A stretch of 64,000 nt of DNA from Cyprinodon diabolis (lineage: Eukaryota; Chordata; Actinopteri; Cyprinodontiformes; Cyprinodontidae), in assembly GCA_030533445.1 (NCBI GenBank), contig CM060065.1:7622474-7686473 (forward strand). The letters run 5' to 3'. Below are positions 11,316 to 19,952 of this stretch, one piece after another. Made by a program: the position numbers and the translations under genes. The notes under the pieces were generated by a model. The model was given only the letters and a program-made list of their open reading frames with translations. It had not been told where the DNA came from and did not search any database. Position 1 is the first letter of the stretch; every line of letters starts with the position of its first letter.

Positions 11316-14304
11316 TTAGGTTCATTTTTTTTTATTGGGGTTGCATAACAGCTTAGAGATAGATAGGCCTTTAATAGTATAAAATACTTGATTTCTGTTA
11401 AATTAAACAAAACAATTAGTTACAAACAGTTACAAAATTTGCCAAAACTAGACCAATTTTTATTTCATAAAGATGTTAATGTTTATCAGACTTATTTAAA
11501 CTGTGCAATGAACAGAACGCATGACAGCTTCATCCTCATACTGAAAATCTTTCTTTTAACGTCACTCCAGCTGATATTAAGCTTATTTATTGTATTTTTA
11601 TATGTGGCGGCTGACTTTTATATTCTTTGTTACTGTTTATATTAATTTGTACTCTAAAAAAACATTTCAATCTGTATTAAATTGTACACAAGCCTATAAG
11701 ATACGGACTCAATTCTCCATTTTAAAATGCAACTCAAAACCCATCTGTTCAAGATTGCTTATTCTCTTTAAAAATATCAATTTCACTGTCACAGCCTCTG
11801 TATTTTTTAAATGTTTTTAAATGTCTTTATAATTATTATTTTTATTTCTTCTGACACTTTTTATGTTTTTGTACGGTGACCTTGAGTGTCCAGAAAGGCG
11901 CCTTTTTAAATAAAATGTATTATTATTATTAAGATCAGTTTGGTAGAAAAAAAATAAAATAAGCAAAGACATTACAGGTCTATCGCCCCTAGTGGTGAAC
12001 AGTTAAACTGTTGCTTTAAGTACTGCAGGCTGTTCGCATACAAGAGCATTAAGGCCAGGCTAGAGATTATTTTTTCTAATATGAGAATAAAGTCGCAATA
12101 TTACGAGAAAAAAGTCGCACATTTACAAGAAGAAAGTCATAAAATTAAGAGAACAGTTGAAAAATTATGAGAATAAATTCATCATACCATAACCCGTTTC
12201 AGAAAGAAAGCTTAGAGCTCCGCCAAGCAGGTGACTTTATTCTCTCAATTTTATGACTTTATTCTCGTAATCTTGAGAGTTTATTCTCGTAATGTTAAGA
12301 CTTTATTCTCGTAATGTTAAGACTTTATTCTCTAAATTTTACGACTTTATTCTCTTAATGTTAAGACTTTATTCTCGTAATGTTAAGACTTTATTCTCTC
12401 AATTTTATGACTTTATTCACGTTGCAACTTTATTCTCTCAATTTTATGACTTTATTCTCGTAATCTTGAGAGTTTATTCTCGTAATCTTGAGAGTTTATT
12501 CTCGTAATGTTAGGACTTTATTCTCTAAATTTTACGACTTTATTCTCTTAATGTTAAGACTTTATTCTCTTAATGTTAAGACTTTATTCTCGTAATGTTG
12601 AGACTTTATTCTCTTAATGTTAAGACTTTATTCTCGTAATGTTGAGACTTTATTCTCTTAATGTTAAGACTTTATTCTCTTAATGTTAAGACTTTATTCT
12701 CTTAATGTTAAGACTTTATTCTCGTAATGTTAAGACTTTATTCTCTAAATTTTACGACTTTATTCTCGTAATGTTAAGACTTTATTCTCTCAATGTTAAG
12801 ACTTTATTCTCGTAATGTTGAGACTTTATTCTCTTAATGTTAAGACTTTATTCTCTCAATTTTAAGACTTTATTCTCGTAATGTTGAGACTTTATTCTCT
12901 TAATGTTAAGACTTTATTCTCTCAATTTTAAGACTTTATTCTCGTAATGTTGAGACTTTATTCTCTCAATTTTAAGACTTTATTCTCGTAATGTTGAGAC
13001 TTTATTCTCGTAATGTTAAGACTTTATTCTCGTAATGTTAAGACTTTATTCTCTTAATGTTAAGACTTTATTCTCGTAATGTTAAGACTTTATTCTCTTA
13101 ATGTTAAGACTTTATTCTCTTAATGTTAAGACTTTATTCTCTTAATGTTAAGACTTTATTCTCTTTATGTTAAGACTTTATTCTCGTAATGTTAAGACTT
13201 TATTCTCTTAATGTTAAGACTTTATTCTCTTAATGTTAAGACTTTATTCTCTTAATGTTAAGACTTTATTCTCGTAATGTTAAGACTTTATTCTCTCAAT
13301 TTTATGACTTTATTCACGTTGCAACTTTATTCTCTCAATTTTAAGACTTTATTCTCGTAATGTTGAGACTTTATTCTCTTAATGTTAAGACTTTATTCTC
13401 GTAATGTTGAGACTTTATTCTCTTAATGTTAAGACTTTATTCTCATAATGCCATCCATTCCATCTATTTTCTGTCACGCTTATCCCAAGAGGGGGTGGTG
13501 AGGGATGCTGGTGCCCATCTCCAGCTGTTTACGGATGAAAGGCTGGGAATCGAACCCAGAACCTTCTTGCTGCAAGGTAGCAGTGCACTGCTGAGCAGCC
13601 CAAATATTCTCATAATGTTAAGAATTTATTCTGTTAGTTTAATTACTTCATTCTCTCAATAATACGACTATTCTCTCAATTTTATGACTTTATTCTAATG
13701 GTATTATGACTTTATTCTGGAACAAATCAAATCTCTAACATGGCCCTTCTACTAATCCTGTCATAGGTCCCCAGTAACTGAGGGCTCCTGGTATTTACTG
13801 ATCTTCCTTCCACTCACTGATGTCTCCAGCAGGTAGAGAACGCAGACAGACGCGCTCTGAGCAGCCAGGTGTGAGATCACCTGATCCTCCTCCTGGAAGA
13901 GACGCACCTGGGGAAACAGAGCGGCTCGTGCATTAACCACCGACGTCATCTAGCGTGTTTCATTGCGGCTGTTTTGGCCTGATGTTTACCAGCTGAGGCA
14001 TGAGGTCCATGTGTCCCAGCAGCAGGCTGAGGATGTCTGCATGGAGGCTCCGATCAGACACCGAGCAGCAGATCTTCTTCAGCAGCGTCAGACTCAAGCA
14101 TGTCAGCTCCCACCTGCTGCTTCCTGCGCCTTCCTGTGTGTCCCCTCCCGGCTCCTGTCCACAAACGCCGCAGAAAATCAGCCTCCCGACTTCATGGTCG
14201 CTGAGTTTTGGACTCGATCCTGTGAGTAAAGACTGATGACAGTCGGTGAGACAGGAAAACAGCTCTTTGGTGGAGGGCAGCCCGGTTCTATCAGGGACAT
14301 CCAT
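1..14304 (-). CDS. lins1: lins1, Lines homolog 1 (partial, four 5' coding exons)
   Basis: Spliced gene on the minus strand with coding exons at 14304-13990, 13907-13818, 709-577 and 217-1; the last is cut by the window edge. Exon phases join cleanly (0, 0, 1) and all internal borders are GT-AG. The joined product begins MDVPDRTGLPS and gives about 251 residues. It follows the vertebrate LINS1 pattern: a variable N-terminus, the helical segment around SLLLGHMDLMPQL, the conserved core EEDQVISHLAAQS (human LINS1 has a similar LLSHMAAQ segment), a segment with LWSLTDVLKKLL, and one with LLLDLLEALSASGLI. LINS1 is the vertebrate homologue of Drosophila Lines. Human loss-of-function variants cause recessive intellectual disability, but the molecular role is poorly defined. 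The neighbours asb7 and aldh1a3 in the expected orientation support the call. Odd point: a 13.1 kb repeat-filled intron between exons 2 and 3. Confidence 0.88.
218..576 (-). other. lins1 intron 3
   Basis: AT-rich intron between coding exons 4 and 3. I see no repeat or conserved element beyond T-rich stretches. Confidence 0.75.
577..709 (-). CDS. lins1: lins1 coding exon 3
   Basis: 133 bp on the minus strand, acceptor TATGTGTTCAG|GGAACGG and donor CATCAAG|GTGCGTCC. It translates in frame from exon 2 and contains the W-x8-VFSSS...DACLWSLTDVLKKLLKKS block that aligns with human LINS1 residues around CLWTLTAIIKEIF. It ends in phase 1. Confidence 0.85.
780..1715 (+). mobile_element. hAT-type DNA transposon, deletion derivative (family A, copy 1)
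   Basis: Terminal inverted repeats CAATGGCGTAA (left) and CAATGGTGTAA (right, reverse complement), flanked by 8-bp near-identical target duplications TATTATAA / AATTATAA. Positions about 1246-1480 encode the N-terminal part of a transposase-like ORF ([11 protein letters not shown]..., then LPNINTFFQR), the charged lead-in seen in ZMYM/hAT-like transposase ORFs. The ORF is frameshifted near its start by an extra short stretch around CTGCTTAAG. No catalytic domain remains. A second copy in opposite orientation lies at 56355-57119. Confidence 0.8.
1751..2302 (+). mobile_element. hAT-type MITE (family B-like, CAGAGATGG ends)
   Basis: Starts CAGAGATGGGAAGTAACG and ends in the complementary CCATCTCTG, with a perfect 8-bp target duplication CTTAAAAC on both sides (1743-1750 and 2303-2310). 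The interior repeats AAGTAC / ACTTTTACT motifs in both orientations. A short open frame at 1925-2164 is degenerate. Related to the elements at 19953, 50319 and 62895. Confidence 0.85.
2311..2734. other. Unassigned intron DNA
   Basis: About 420 bp between the hAT element and the compound repeat. No gene, structured repeat or motif recognised. It ends with a possible target duplicate ATTTAGG at 2724-2730, which recurs at 11314-11320. Confidence 0.5.
3064..5595 (+). repeat. 508-bp tandem satellite, five alternating monomers
   Basis: Monomer starts at about 3064, 3572, 4080, 4588 and 5096, each beginning CTACTCAAAACA and ending just after AAAATGGCCGAC. Two variants alternate: type A has ATAGTTTGCAATAAAATCCCG, AACTGTTCC and GCGATA; type B has ATATTTTGAAATAAAATCCAG, AATGTTCC and GAGATAC. 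The order is A-B-A-B-A, so the true unit is a dimer of about 1,016 bp. The fifth monomer diverges after about 5440. Each monomer leaves a 101-codon frame open on the minus strand, but changes between copies are mostly amino-acid altering. Confidence 0.85.
5596..6360 (+). repeat. Modules of about 330 bp sharing AAAATGGCCGACTTCC
   Basis: Two successive modules carry the same text (TTTAGACCATGGCCCCAAGAG or TTTGGACC..., GGTCCTGAGGGGTTACATAA, then CATGGCACGGGGCTTACC) at 5611-5740 and 5940-6060. A third, diverged module starts near 6256. The segment is largely missing from the second compound unit, where one short module stands in its place. Confidence 0.65.
7325..11090 (+). repeat. Compound repeat unit 2 (right copy, shorter)
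   Basis: Repeats unit 1 with high similarity but with four instead of five satellite monomers and without most of the 330-bp modules, so it is about 0.8 kb shorter. The GC-rich leader (7325-7640) and the distal segment (10150-11060) match their counterparts at 2751-3060 and 6390-7315 nearly base for base. The unit ends in (AAT)n like unit 1. Confidence 0.75.
7638..9660 (+). repeat. 508-bp satellite array in the second compound unit
   Basis: Monomers start near 7638, 8146, 8654 and 9162. The order by diagnostic bases is A, B/A hybrid, A, A-like. The second monomer carries B features in its first half and A features in its second half (GAAAGTATTA and GCTTTGCTATTG), as expected from unequal exchange or gene conversion. 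A further half-monomer, joined to different sequence, sits at 9830-10015. Confidence 0.8.
11075..11320 (+). repeat. (AAT)n microsatellite with interspersed hairpin units
   Basis: Three copies of a unit of about 55 bp (AAGAAACTTTCGAAATACAA, then TAGGC...GCAGCCTTCGCTGC...GGGCCT) separated by AAT runs. GCAGCCTTCGCTGC and the first unit's GCAGCACTTTGCTGC are short palindromes. The long Asn-rich and Leu-rich open frames over this stretch are microsatellite artefacts. Confidence 0.85.
11640..11932 (+). mobile_element. LINE 3' end (L2/CR1-like tail)
   Basis: Plus-strand remnant: a frame with KMQLKTHLFKIAYS resembles the C-terminus of L2/CR1-type ORF2. It is followed by a 3' UTR, GTGACCTTGAGTGTCCAGAAA, then GGCGCC...AAATAAAATG and an (ATT)n tail, the usual 3' end of these non-LTR elements in fish. 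The upstream limit is unclear; AT-rich sequence from about 11390 may belong to it. Confidence 0.6.
12235..13446 (+). repeat. 22-bp minisatellite, about 55 units
   Basis: Consensus GACTTTATTCTCGTAATGTTAA with frequent variants (TCTTAATGTTAA, TCTCAATTTTAA, TCTAAATTTTAC). The period is 22 bp throughout. Variants are arranged in short blocks rather than at random (for example the TCTCAATTTTATGACTTTATTCACGTTGCAA block at 12395-12430 recurs at 13295-13330), which suggests block-wise amplification. Confidence 0.9.
13447..13606 (+). repeat. Fragment of a common fish repeat inserted in the minisatellite
   Basis: Interrupts the minisatellite array with CCATCCATTCCATCTATTTT, CACGCTTATCCCAAGAGGG and GGATGCTGGTGCCCATCTCC, then the 3' part (GGGAATCGAACCCAGAACC). 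It matches the longer copy at 18131-18475 but lacks its middle. Confidence 0.75.
13818..13907 (-). CDS. lins1: lins1 coding exon 2
   Basis: Exactly 30 codons in phase 0, acceptor TTTCCCCAG|GTGCGTC and donor ACATCA|GTGAGTGG. The translation contains EEDQVISHLAAQS, the best conserved LINS1 signature in this window. The preceding intron (13908-13989) is only 82 bp, while the following one is about 13.1 kb. Confidence 0.88.
13990..14304 (-). CDS. lins1: lins1 coding exon 1
   Basis: 105 codons on the minus strand ending with donor CTG|GTAAAC at 13989. The ATG at 14304 sits in AAAACATGG, a good Kozak context, and is the first in-frame ATG. The frame stays open upstream for about 16 codons without an ATG (TTTATCAG at about 14335 could be an acceptor), so an additional upstream exon cannot be excluded. 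The variable, Gly- and Ser-containing N-terminal part is followed by a helical stretch (WELTCLSLTLLKKICCSV) that matches the start of the conserved LINS region. Confidence 0.8.
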
Positions 14305-15074
14305 GTTTTCATCTTTACAGGACCGTTTATAAAACTGATAAAATAATGTCAAAATAATTTTTTTGTCACTTTTCCATCTCGAATGGGTCTTGTTTTCCTT
14401 CTCTCCCCTATAAATGGTTATCCTGTCGGACTTTTCTTCTTCTTCTACTACTTTAATGCGATGGTGAAATGAAGTTGATGTGTCTTGACCGCCACCTACT
14501 GGATATGAGGGTGAAAGTCGTTGGAACGTAAACGCAAATAAAACTAATAAAGATTATAATATAATTACCGGTATGCCATATTTTTTCTCAGTATATAATA
14601 GAAAACAAATTTTCTCTTTAATTGGACCAGCTTTTAAAAAAATTTTTTTTCTGATGCATTCTAAGATGACATGTTCATCAGTGTTTGATCGACTGCAATA
14701 TGTTGGCATACCTGTTTGTTTGTTTTTTCTATTTGGACATTTTGGGCTTTTTAATAGTGCATTTTATTCATGTGGTGAGCTACTACCGCCACCTAGTGGT
14801 GGTATTTTAAAATGTTTGAAATGGGGGAAGGGGGCAAGAATAACACTTCTGTAACATTTTTTACTCAAGTAAAATCTAGAAGTTAGTAATCTAAAAAAGT
14901 ATTATTCAATTAGGAGTAAAAGTATGTGGTGAAACAGAACCACTCAAGCATGGAGTAATCGTTGGCTTGCAAAATTTGATTTAATGTTTAGAATGATGTA
15001 ATCAATCAGAGAGTCATGTGCAAATATAGGTTTTTAAAACTAAATATGAAATATAATTTAAAAAAAACTCTTCC
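14305..15074. other. lins1 upstream region
   Basis: Presumed lins1 5' flank on the minus strand. It has two CTCF-like boxes, CCGCCACCTACTGG (14489) and CCGCCACCTAGTGG (14787), and a decayed hAT-like end with CTCAAGTAAAAT near 14870. No CpG-rich promoter or clear TATA element could be identified. The open frames here are not supported as genes. Confidence 0.4.
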
Positions 15075-15795
15075 TCAACCATTGCGGGCGGTCTTCCCCC
15101 TTTTATCCTCCAAGCTTGGGTCCTCTACCAGAGGCCTGGGAGCTTGAGGGTTCTGCTCAGTATCTTTGCTGTTCCTAGAACTGCACTCTTCTAGACTGAG
15201 ATGTCTGATGTATTTCCAGAGATCTACTGTAACCACTCTTCAAGTTTGGGGGTCACTGCCCCGAGTGCCCCCATGGCCACAGGTACCACTGATGCCTTGA
15301 CCTTCCAGGTTTTCTCCAGCTCTTCCCTGGTATTTCTCTACTTTTTCATATTCTTTTTTCCAGATGTTGCAGTCACTTGGTATTGCTATGTCAACCACAG
15401 CGGCTTTCCTCTGCTTTTTGTCCACCACCACAATGTCCGGTTGGTTTGCCATTACCATTCTTCTGTATCTGGAAGTCCCACAGGATCTTCTCTTGATAAT
15501 TCTCTACCACCTTTGGAGGTATTTCCCACTTTGATCTTGGGGTTTCCAGCCATACTCTGCACAGATGTTCCTGTACACTATCCCAGCCACTCGGTTACGG
15601 CGCTCCATGTAAGCTTTCCCTGCAAGCATCTTACACACTGCAGTTATGTGCTGGATTGTCTCAGGGGCCTCGTTGCATAGTCTGCACCTGGGGTCTTGTC
15701 TGATGTGGTAGATCTGGGCAGTCATGATTAGAGCCTCTGTGCTGTCCTTCAGTCTGGCTTTGTCTAGCCCTTGGTAGGATTTCCTATATATGAAG
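15075..15795 (-). pseudogene. R4/Dong-type LINE, 3' end with restriction-like endonuclease
   Basis: Minus-strand frames encode a Cys-His cluster (RCRLCNEAPETIQHITAVC) followed, after a frameshift, by QPDIVVVDKKQRKAAVVDIA, which fits the PD...D core of the restriction-like endonuclease at the C-terminus of site-specific LINEs of the R4 clade (Rex6 in fish). Reverse transcriptase is missing, and the frame carries stops and shifts, so it is dead and 5'-truncated. The 159-codon plus-strand frame over it is antisense shadow. Confidence 0.7.
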
Positions 15796-15961
15796 AAGGA
15801 TCATTGCAAAAATCATTACAAAGTCCATTTTGGCAGAAGAAACACTTTTCCAAAGTTTTTCTCTTCTTTTTTGTCAGCAAAATCTTTTATAACCAATCTC
15901 AACTGTATGTAATGTATGCATGTTCAGATATGTGAAGAATAAAGAACTTTCCTCTAAAATA

Positions 15962-17209
15962 CACTATATTGCCAAAAGTATTTGCTCACCTGCCTTGACT
16001 CACATATGAGCTTAAGTGACATCCCGTTCCTAATCCATAGGGTTCAATATGACGTCGGTCCACCCTTTGCAGCTAGAACAGCTTCAACTCTTCTGGGAAG
16101 GCTGTCCACAAGGTTTAGGAGTGTGTTTATGGGAATTTTTGACCATTCTTCCAGAAGCGCATTTGTGAGGTCGCACACTGATGTTGGACGAGAAGGCCTG
16201 GCTCTCAGTCTCCGCTCTAATTCATCCCAAAGGTGTTCTATCGGGTTGAGGTCAGGACTCTGTGCAGGCCAGTCAAGTTCATCCACACCAGACTCTGTCA
16301 TCCATGTCTTTATGGACCTTGCTTTGTGCACTGGTGCACAGTCATGTTGGAAGAGGAAGGGGCCAGCTCCAAACTGTTCCCACAAAGTTGGGAGCATGGA
16401 ATTGTCCAAAATGTCTTGGTATGCTGAAGCATTCAGAGTTCCTTTCACTGGAACTAAGGGGCCAAGCCCAGCTCCTGAAAAACAACCCCACACCATAATC
16501 CCCCCTCCACCAAACTTTACACTTGGCACAATGCAGTCAGACAAGTACCGTTCTCCTGGCAACCGCCAAACCCAGACCCGTCCATCAGATTGCCAGATGG
16601 AGAAGCGCGATTCGTCACTCCAGAGAACGCGTCTCCACTGCTCTAGAGTCCAGTGGCGGCGTGCTTTACACCACCGCATCCGACGCTTTGCATTGCACTT
16701 GGTTATGTATGGCTTGGATGCAGCTGCTCGACCATGGAAACCCATTCCATGAAGCTCTCTGCGCACTGTTCTTGAGCTAATCTGAAGGCCACATGAAGTT
16801 TGGAGGTCTGTAGTGATTGACTCTGCAGAAAGTTGGCGACCTCTTCGCACTATGCGCTTCAGCATCCGCTGACCCCGCTCCGTCAGTTTACGTGGCCTAC
16901 CACTTCGTGGCTGAGTTGCTGTCGTTCCCAAACACTTCCATTTTCTTATAATACAGCTGACAGTTGACTGTGGAATATTTAGGAGCGAGGAAATTTCACG
17001 ACTGGATTTGTTGCACAGGTGGCATCCTATCACAGTTCCACGCTGGAATTCACTGAGCTCCTGAGAGCGACCCATTCTTTCACAAATGTTTGTAAAAACA
17101 GTCTGCATGCCTAGGTGCTTGAATTTATACACCTGTGGCCATGGAAGTGATTGGAACACCTGATTCCAATAATTTGGATGGGTGAGCAAATACTTTTGGC
17201 AATATAGTG
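15962..17209 (-). mobile_element. Tc1/mariner transposon, apparently complete
   Basis: 1,248 bp between TA dinucleotides (15960-15961 and 17210-17211). Both ends start CACTATATTGCCAAAAGTAT and the inverted repeats are identical for 29 bp. The element contains one uninterrupted transposase ORF on the minus strand. The identical ends and intact frame indicate recent insertion. It lies between lins1 and asb7. Confidence 0.95.
16044..17075 (-). CDS. Tc1-family transposase, DD34E, intact
   Basis: 343 residues from [13 protein letters not shown] to the stop, the usual length for fish Tc1 transposases. The frame is open a further 49 codons upstream, but this Met is the canonical Tc1 start and lies just inside the element. 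Domains: two helix-turn-helix DNA-binding units (residues about 1-115, with [13 protein letters not shown] as the GRPR-type linker), then the catalytic domain with first Asp in VLWSDESRF, second Asp in FQHDCAPVH and Glu in [11 protein letters not shown]. There are 34 residues between the second Asp and the Glu. The Gly-rich box [14 protein letters not shown] is present. It would cut and paste its own ends at TA sites. No inactivating lesion is seen; activity is untested. Confidence 0.93.
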   Translation of the reverse strand: MGRSQELSEFQRGTVIGCHLCNKSSREISSLLNIPQSTVSCIIRKWKCLGTTATQPRSGRPRKLTERGQRMLKRIVRRGRQLSAESITTDLQTSCGLQISSRTVRRELHGMGFHGRAAASKPYITKCNAKRRMRWCKARRHWTLEQWRRVLWSDESRFSIWQSDGRVWVWRLPGERYLSDCIVPSVKFGGGGIMVWGCFSGAGLGPLVPVKGTLNASAYQDILDNSMLPTLWEQFGAGPFLFQHDCAPVHKARSIKTWMTESGVDELDWPAQSPDLNPIEHLWDELERRLRARPSRPTSVCDLTNALLEEWSKIPINTLLNLVDSLPRRVEAVLAAKGGPTSY

Positions 17210-17639
17210 TATCTGCTGTCAACTGTATTATCCTCTGATCTTCAGACCTGGACGATTCCTCCCCCCAGGGTTCCTTAAGGCTCTGGATGTCGTGTTGTTA
17301 ACACAGATGCAATATTGCATTGAAATCAGGAGCAGTTCCCCTGGAAGGACAGACCAGACCTAGACCCTGATAAAGTCTATTCAGCGGTTCTGGAGAGGAG
17401 CGTTCATTGGATAGTCAAACAATGGCTTCAGGAGGAGCAGTGTGGTCACATGCACCATCCGGGACCACCGTCCTGGATGGTGCATGTGAGGTTTTCCAAC
17501 CAGTCTAGGTGTGCTTTGAATAGTTAGAAACCACGTCCCTCTGGGGATCCTGTGTCGGGTATTCTGGCAGTTTGGGGTACCAGCCCCTTTGAGAAGGGCT
17601 GTTAGGTCTCAGTATGACCAGTGTCTGAGCTTGGACTCC

Positions 17640-17960
17640 ATTGCCGTCAATAAGCCAGAATCATTTCTAGAGACAGTTGGACTCTGCTAAGGTTGCTCTT
17701 TGTCCCTGATTGTTTTCATAACATTTATGGACAGAATTTCTTGGCACAGGCCGGTTTTTGTTGGCCTTTTAATTGTCTTCCGTTTGCAGATGATGTGGTT
17801 CAGTTGGGTTCATCAGGTCATGATCTACAGATGGCTCTAGAGCTGCTCACAGCAAAGTGTGAAGCAGCGCCACCAATCCAAGACCATCGTGTTCAGCCAA
17901 TAAGGGTAGAGTGCCTTCTCCGGGTCGGGGAAGATATACAAAATAATATCCCATAAAATA
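17640..17960 (+). pseudogene. LINE reverse-transcriptase fragment
   Basis: Plus-strand frame with FADDVVQLGSSGHDLQMALE, the FADD catalytic motif of non-LTR reverse transcriptase followed by the usual helix, then a broken continuation. The preceding few hundred bases (from about 17230) have LINE-like but frameshifted codons. The clade is probably RTE/Rex3-like, judged only from this motif neighbourhood. Confidence 0.6.
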
Positions 17961-18130
17961 AATCAATGCACAATTAAAATAAGTATATGTGACAAATGTA
18001 TCATTTAACTAATGCATTATTAAAATATTACTCAATTTAATCATAAAAGTCCTACTAAAAGATTAAATCTGTTTAAATTATTAATTAAAAAGACAAAAGT
18101 TTATTTAAAACGGCTGCAAATACATCACTT

Positions 18131-18475
18131 TATCCATCCATCCATCTTCTGGCACGCTTAATCCCAAGCAGGGTCACGAGGGATGCTGGTGCCTATCTCC
18201 AGCTGTCAACAGGTGAGAGGCGGGGTCCACCCTGGACAGGTCGCCAGTCCATTGCAGGGCAACACAGAGACAAACAACCATTCAAACACACTCACACTTA
18301 AGGATAATTAAGAGAAGCCAGTTAACCTAACATTCATTATTTAGACTGGGGGAGGAAGCCGGAGTACCCGGAGAGAACCCACGCATGCTCAGGGAGAACA
18401 TGATAACACCATGCAGAAAGACCCTGGGTCGGGAATTAAGCAGCAGTGCTACCCACTGTGCCACTGAGCAGCCCT
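18131..18475 (+). repeat. Common teleost interspersed repeat (TCCATCCATCCATC-headed)
   Basis: Contains CACGCTTAATCCCAAGCAGG, GTCCACCCTGGACAGGTCGC, GGGGGAGGAAGCCGGAGTAC and GAGAACCCACGCATGC blocks, a well-known dispersed fish repeat usually regarded as a non-LTR 3' tail. Fragments of the same family lie at 13447-13606 and about 30860-30903. Confidence 0.75.
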
Positions 18476-18879
18476 ACATCACTTTATATCTAAGAATGAT
18501 ATTTTTACCCTCTTCTGTATAATAGCAAAAAGATAAATAAATGATACATTAATACAAAAAAAAAACATATCTTAAAACATTTTTTACATATTTTTCTCAT
18601 TTCCGGGTTGCATTTCCCCCAATATTCACACTTACAAAAACTTTTTTTTTTTTGCTTGCAACAATAATTACAACAAATTTCTATCCACTCTTTGGGAGCT
18701 TTTATTTTCCTTTCTTAGCACTGCTTCCTTTCACATCCGTCACTTTGTTTGTGGATTTAGGTCTAATCAAACAGATGCTTTTATTGTGAAGTATCAAATG
18801 GGCGGAAGTCTGGTTGTTTTTCCTGGTGAGGTCACACTGTTGTCACTGAGACTTTGTAGTCAAAGCTTTTTTGACAGCA

Positions 18880-19054
18880 AAATGAACTTTGACGGCGCTC
18901 CAATGTCCTGTTATTGAAGTTCCTCTGAACCTTGAGCTGGTTTGGTTTTTTTCTCTGGGATTAGAGCTGAAAGAAACAGAAAAATGCAGCTTTGACAACT
19001 CCAGTCCTCACTGGAGCTGATTGATTGGCTAAACGGTTGCTTAGCCTCTGCACA
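18880..19054 (+). promoter_or_regulatory. asb7: Candidate asb7 promoter and 5' untranslated exon
   Basis: A less AT-rich stretch with two CCAAT-box-like ATTGGCT/GATTGG sites near 19022-19029 and a consensus splice donor CACA|GTAAGT at 19054/19055. It lies about 3.1 kb upstream of the next asb7 exon on the same strand. Transcription start and exon limits are inferred, not shown; an alternative start could lie downstream around 19130-19230. Confidence 0.3.
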
Positions 19055-19952
19055 GTAAGTCTTTGTTTTACCGAAGCAGAAAGGCCGTTTTTGGCTGTAT
19101 ATTTACATTATCACCTTTATTATCGACACATCCGCTTTACTACCGTTAACTGGCCCCTGATTCTGCTCCTGGAGACACAGACAAGCTAGCGAACTAACGG
19201 CCGAGAGTTAGTTAGCCTGCTGGCTAACTAGCATCAGCTAACAGCCTGGTAAAAATAACATCATCAAATCAGGTTTCTGTTAAACAATCTTCTTCTCTTT
19301 GACTGCAGACTCAGTATACTTTTCATCGTGGACAATCAGTTGTAATTATAATTGATCATTTAGAACAGTTAAAGGATAATTTAGTTTAAAAACAGCCACT
19401 TTGTTGGTTTCATTGTTTGTTCATCAATCTCTGACATTAACCAGTTAAATCGTTTAATATTTGTTGTTGGGTCCAAACTACAGAGCTAAGCTTCAGTTTT
19501 ACGGCCATCCATTGGATTTATAAAAAAAGAAAGCAGAAATTTAAACTGAATATTTAGTATCAAATGTATGAATTGCTTAAGAAAGAAAACAACACATTGA
19601 TTAATTCATAAATGTGAGGAGAAATGTATTCCCATATTCATCCTAAATATGCTGCTTCTTATTCTTAAATATTTTTATCTAACTAATTAGCTTCTTACTC
19701 TTAATTATAATTATTTTTTGCTTTCCACACTGTTGTAGTGTTGTTGTTATAATAGTGATCACTGTAGGAGGCGTATTCCTCATGCTGTGTGCTTTTTATC
19801 CTTGTGTTATCCACACATGTTAATCTCTGCCCCTTTGTTTTCTTTTTTTTTTTTGTCTGCAGTTCAAAATCACAAGGTCAAAGGTTAAAAAGCTAAAATA
19901 CAGAACAGGACAGCTCAGAACTCAGTTCCTTCTTACGTAATTGATCAATTGT

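Larger units (their letters stand above)
12039..13760 (-). mobile_element. Minisatellite-bearing TIR element, copy 1
   Basis: The left end reads TACAAGAGCATTAAGGCCAG then GCTAGAGAT, and the right end ATCTCTAACATGGCCC, a degraded inverted repeat of the ends seen at 37480-39400. The interior has a short left arm of GAGAATAAAGTC units (12080-12180), a single-copy core with CCCGTTTCAGAAAGAAAGCTT (12197-12217), and a long right arm of GACTTTATTCTC units (12235-13446 and 13607-13720). The core is the reverse complement of the core in the other copy, so the two copies are in opposite orientation. No clear target duplication. Confidence 0.7.
710..13817 (-). other. lins1 intron 2 (about 13.1 kb, repeat-filled)
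   Basis: Intron inferred from the phase-compatible exons on both sides. Roughly nine tenths of it is recognisable repeat: two hAT elements, the 8.6 kb compound satellite repeat, a LINE 3' tail and a minisatellite transposon. No additional lins1 exon is visible inside. Confidence 0.7.

Noticed and set aside
11057..11410. Leu-rich and Asn-rich open frames
   Set aside because: Translations of the (AAT)n microsatellite and its complement.
12292..12507. Tyr/Ser/Leu-rich ORF
   Set aside because: Translation of the 22-bp minisatellite.
12235..13446. CRISPR-like array
   Set aside because: Repeats are contiguous without unique spacers, and the sequence is a vertebrate genome; it is a minisatellite.
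15201..15680. 159-codon plus-strand ORF
   Set aside because: Antisense to the R4-type LINE fragment, where the recognisable endonuclease motif lies on the minus strand.
15982..16752. 256-codon plus-strand ORF
   Set aside because: Antisense to the Tc1 transposase, which has full domain support on the other strand.
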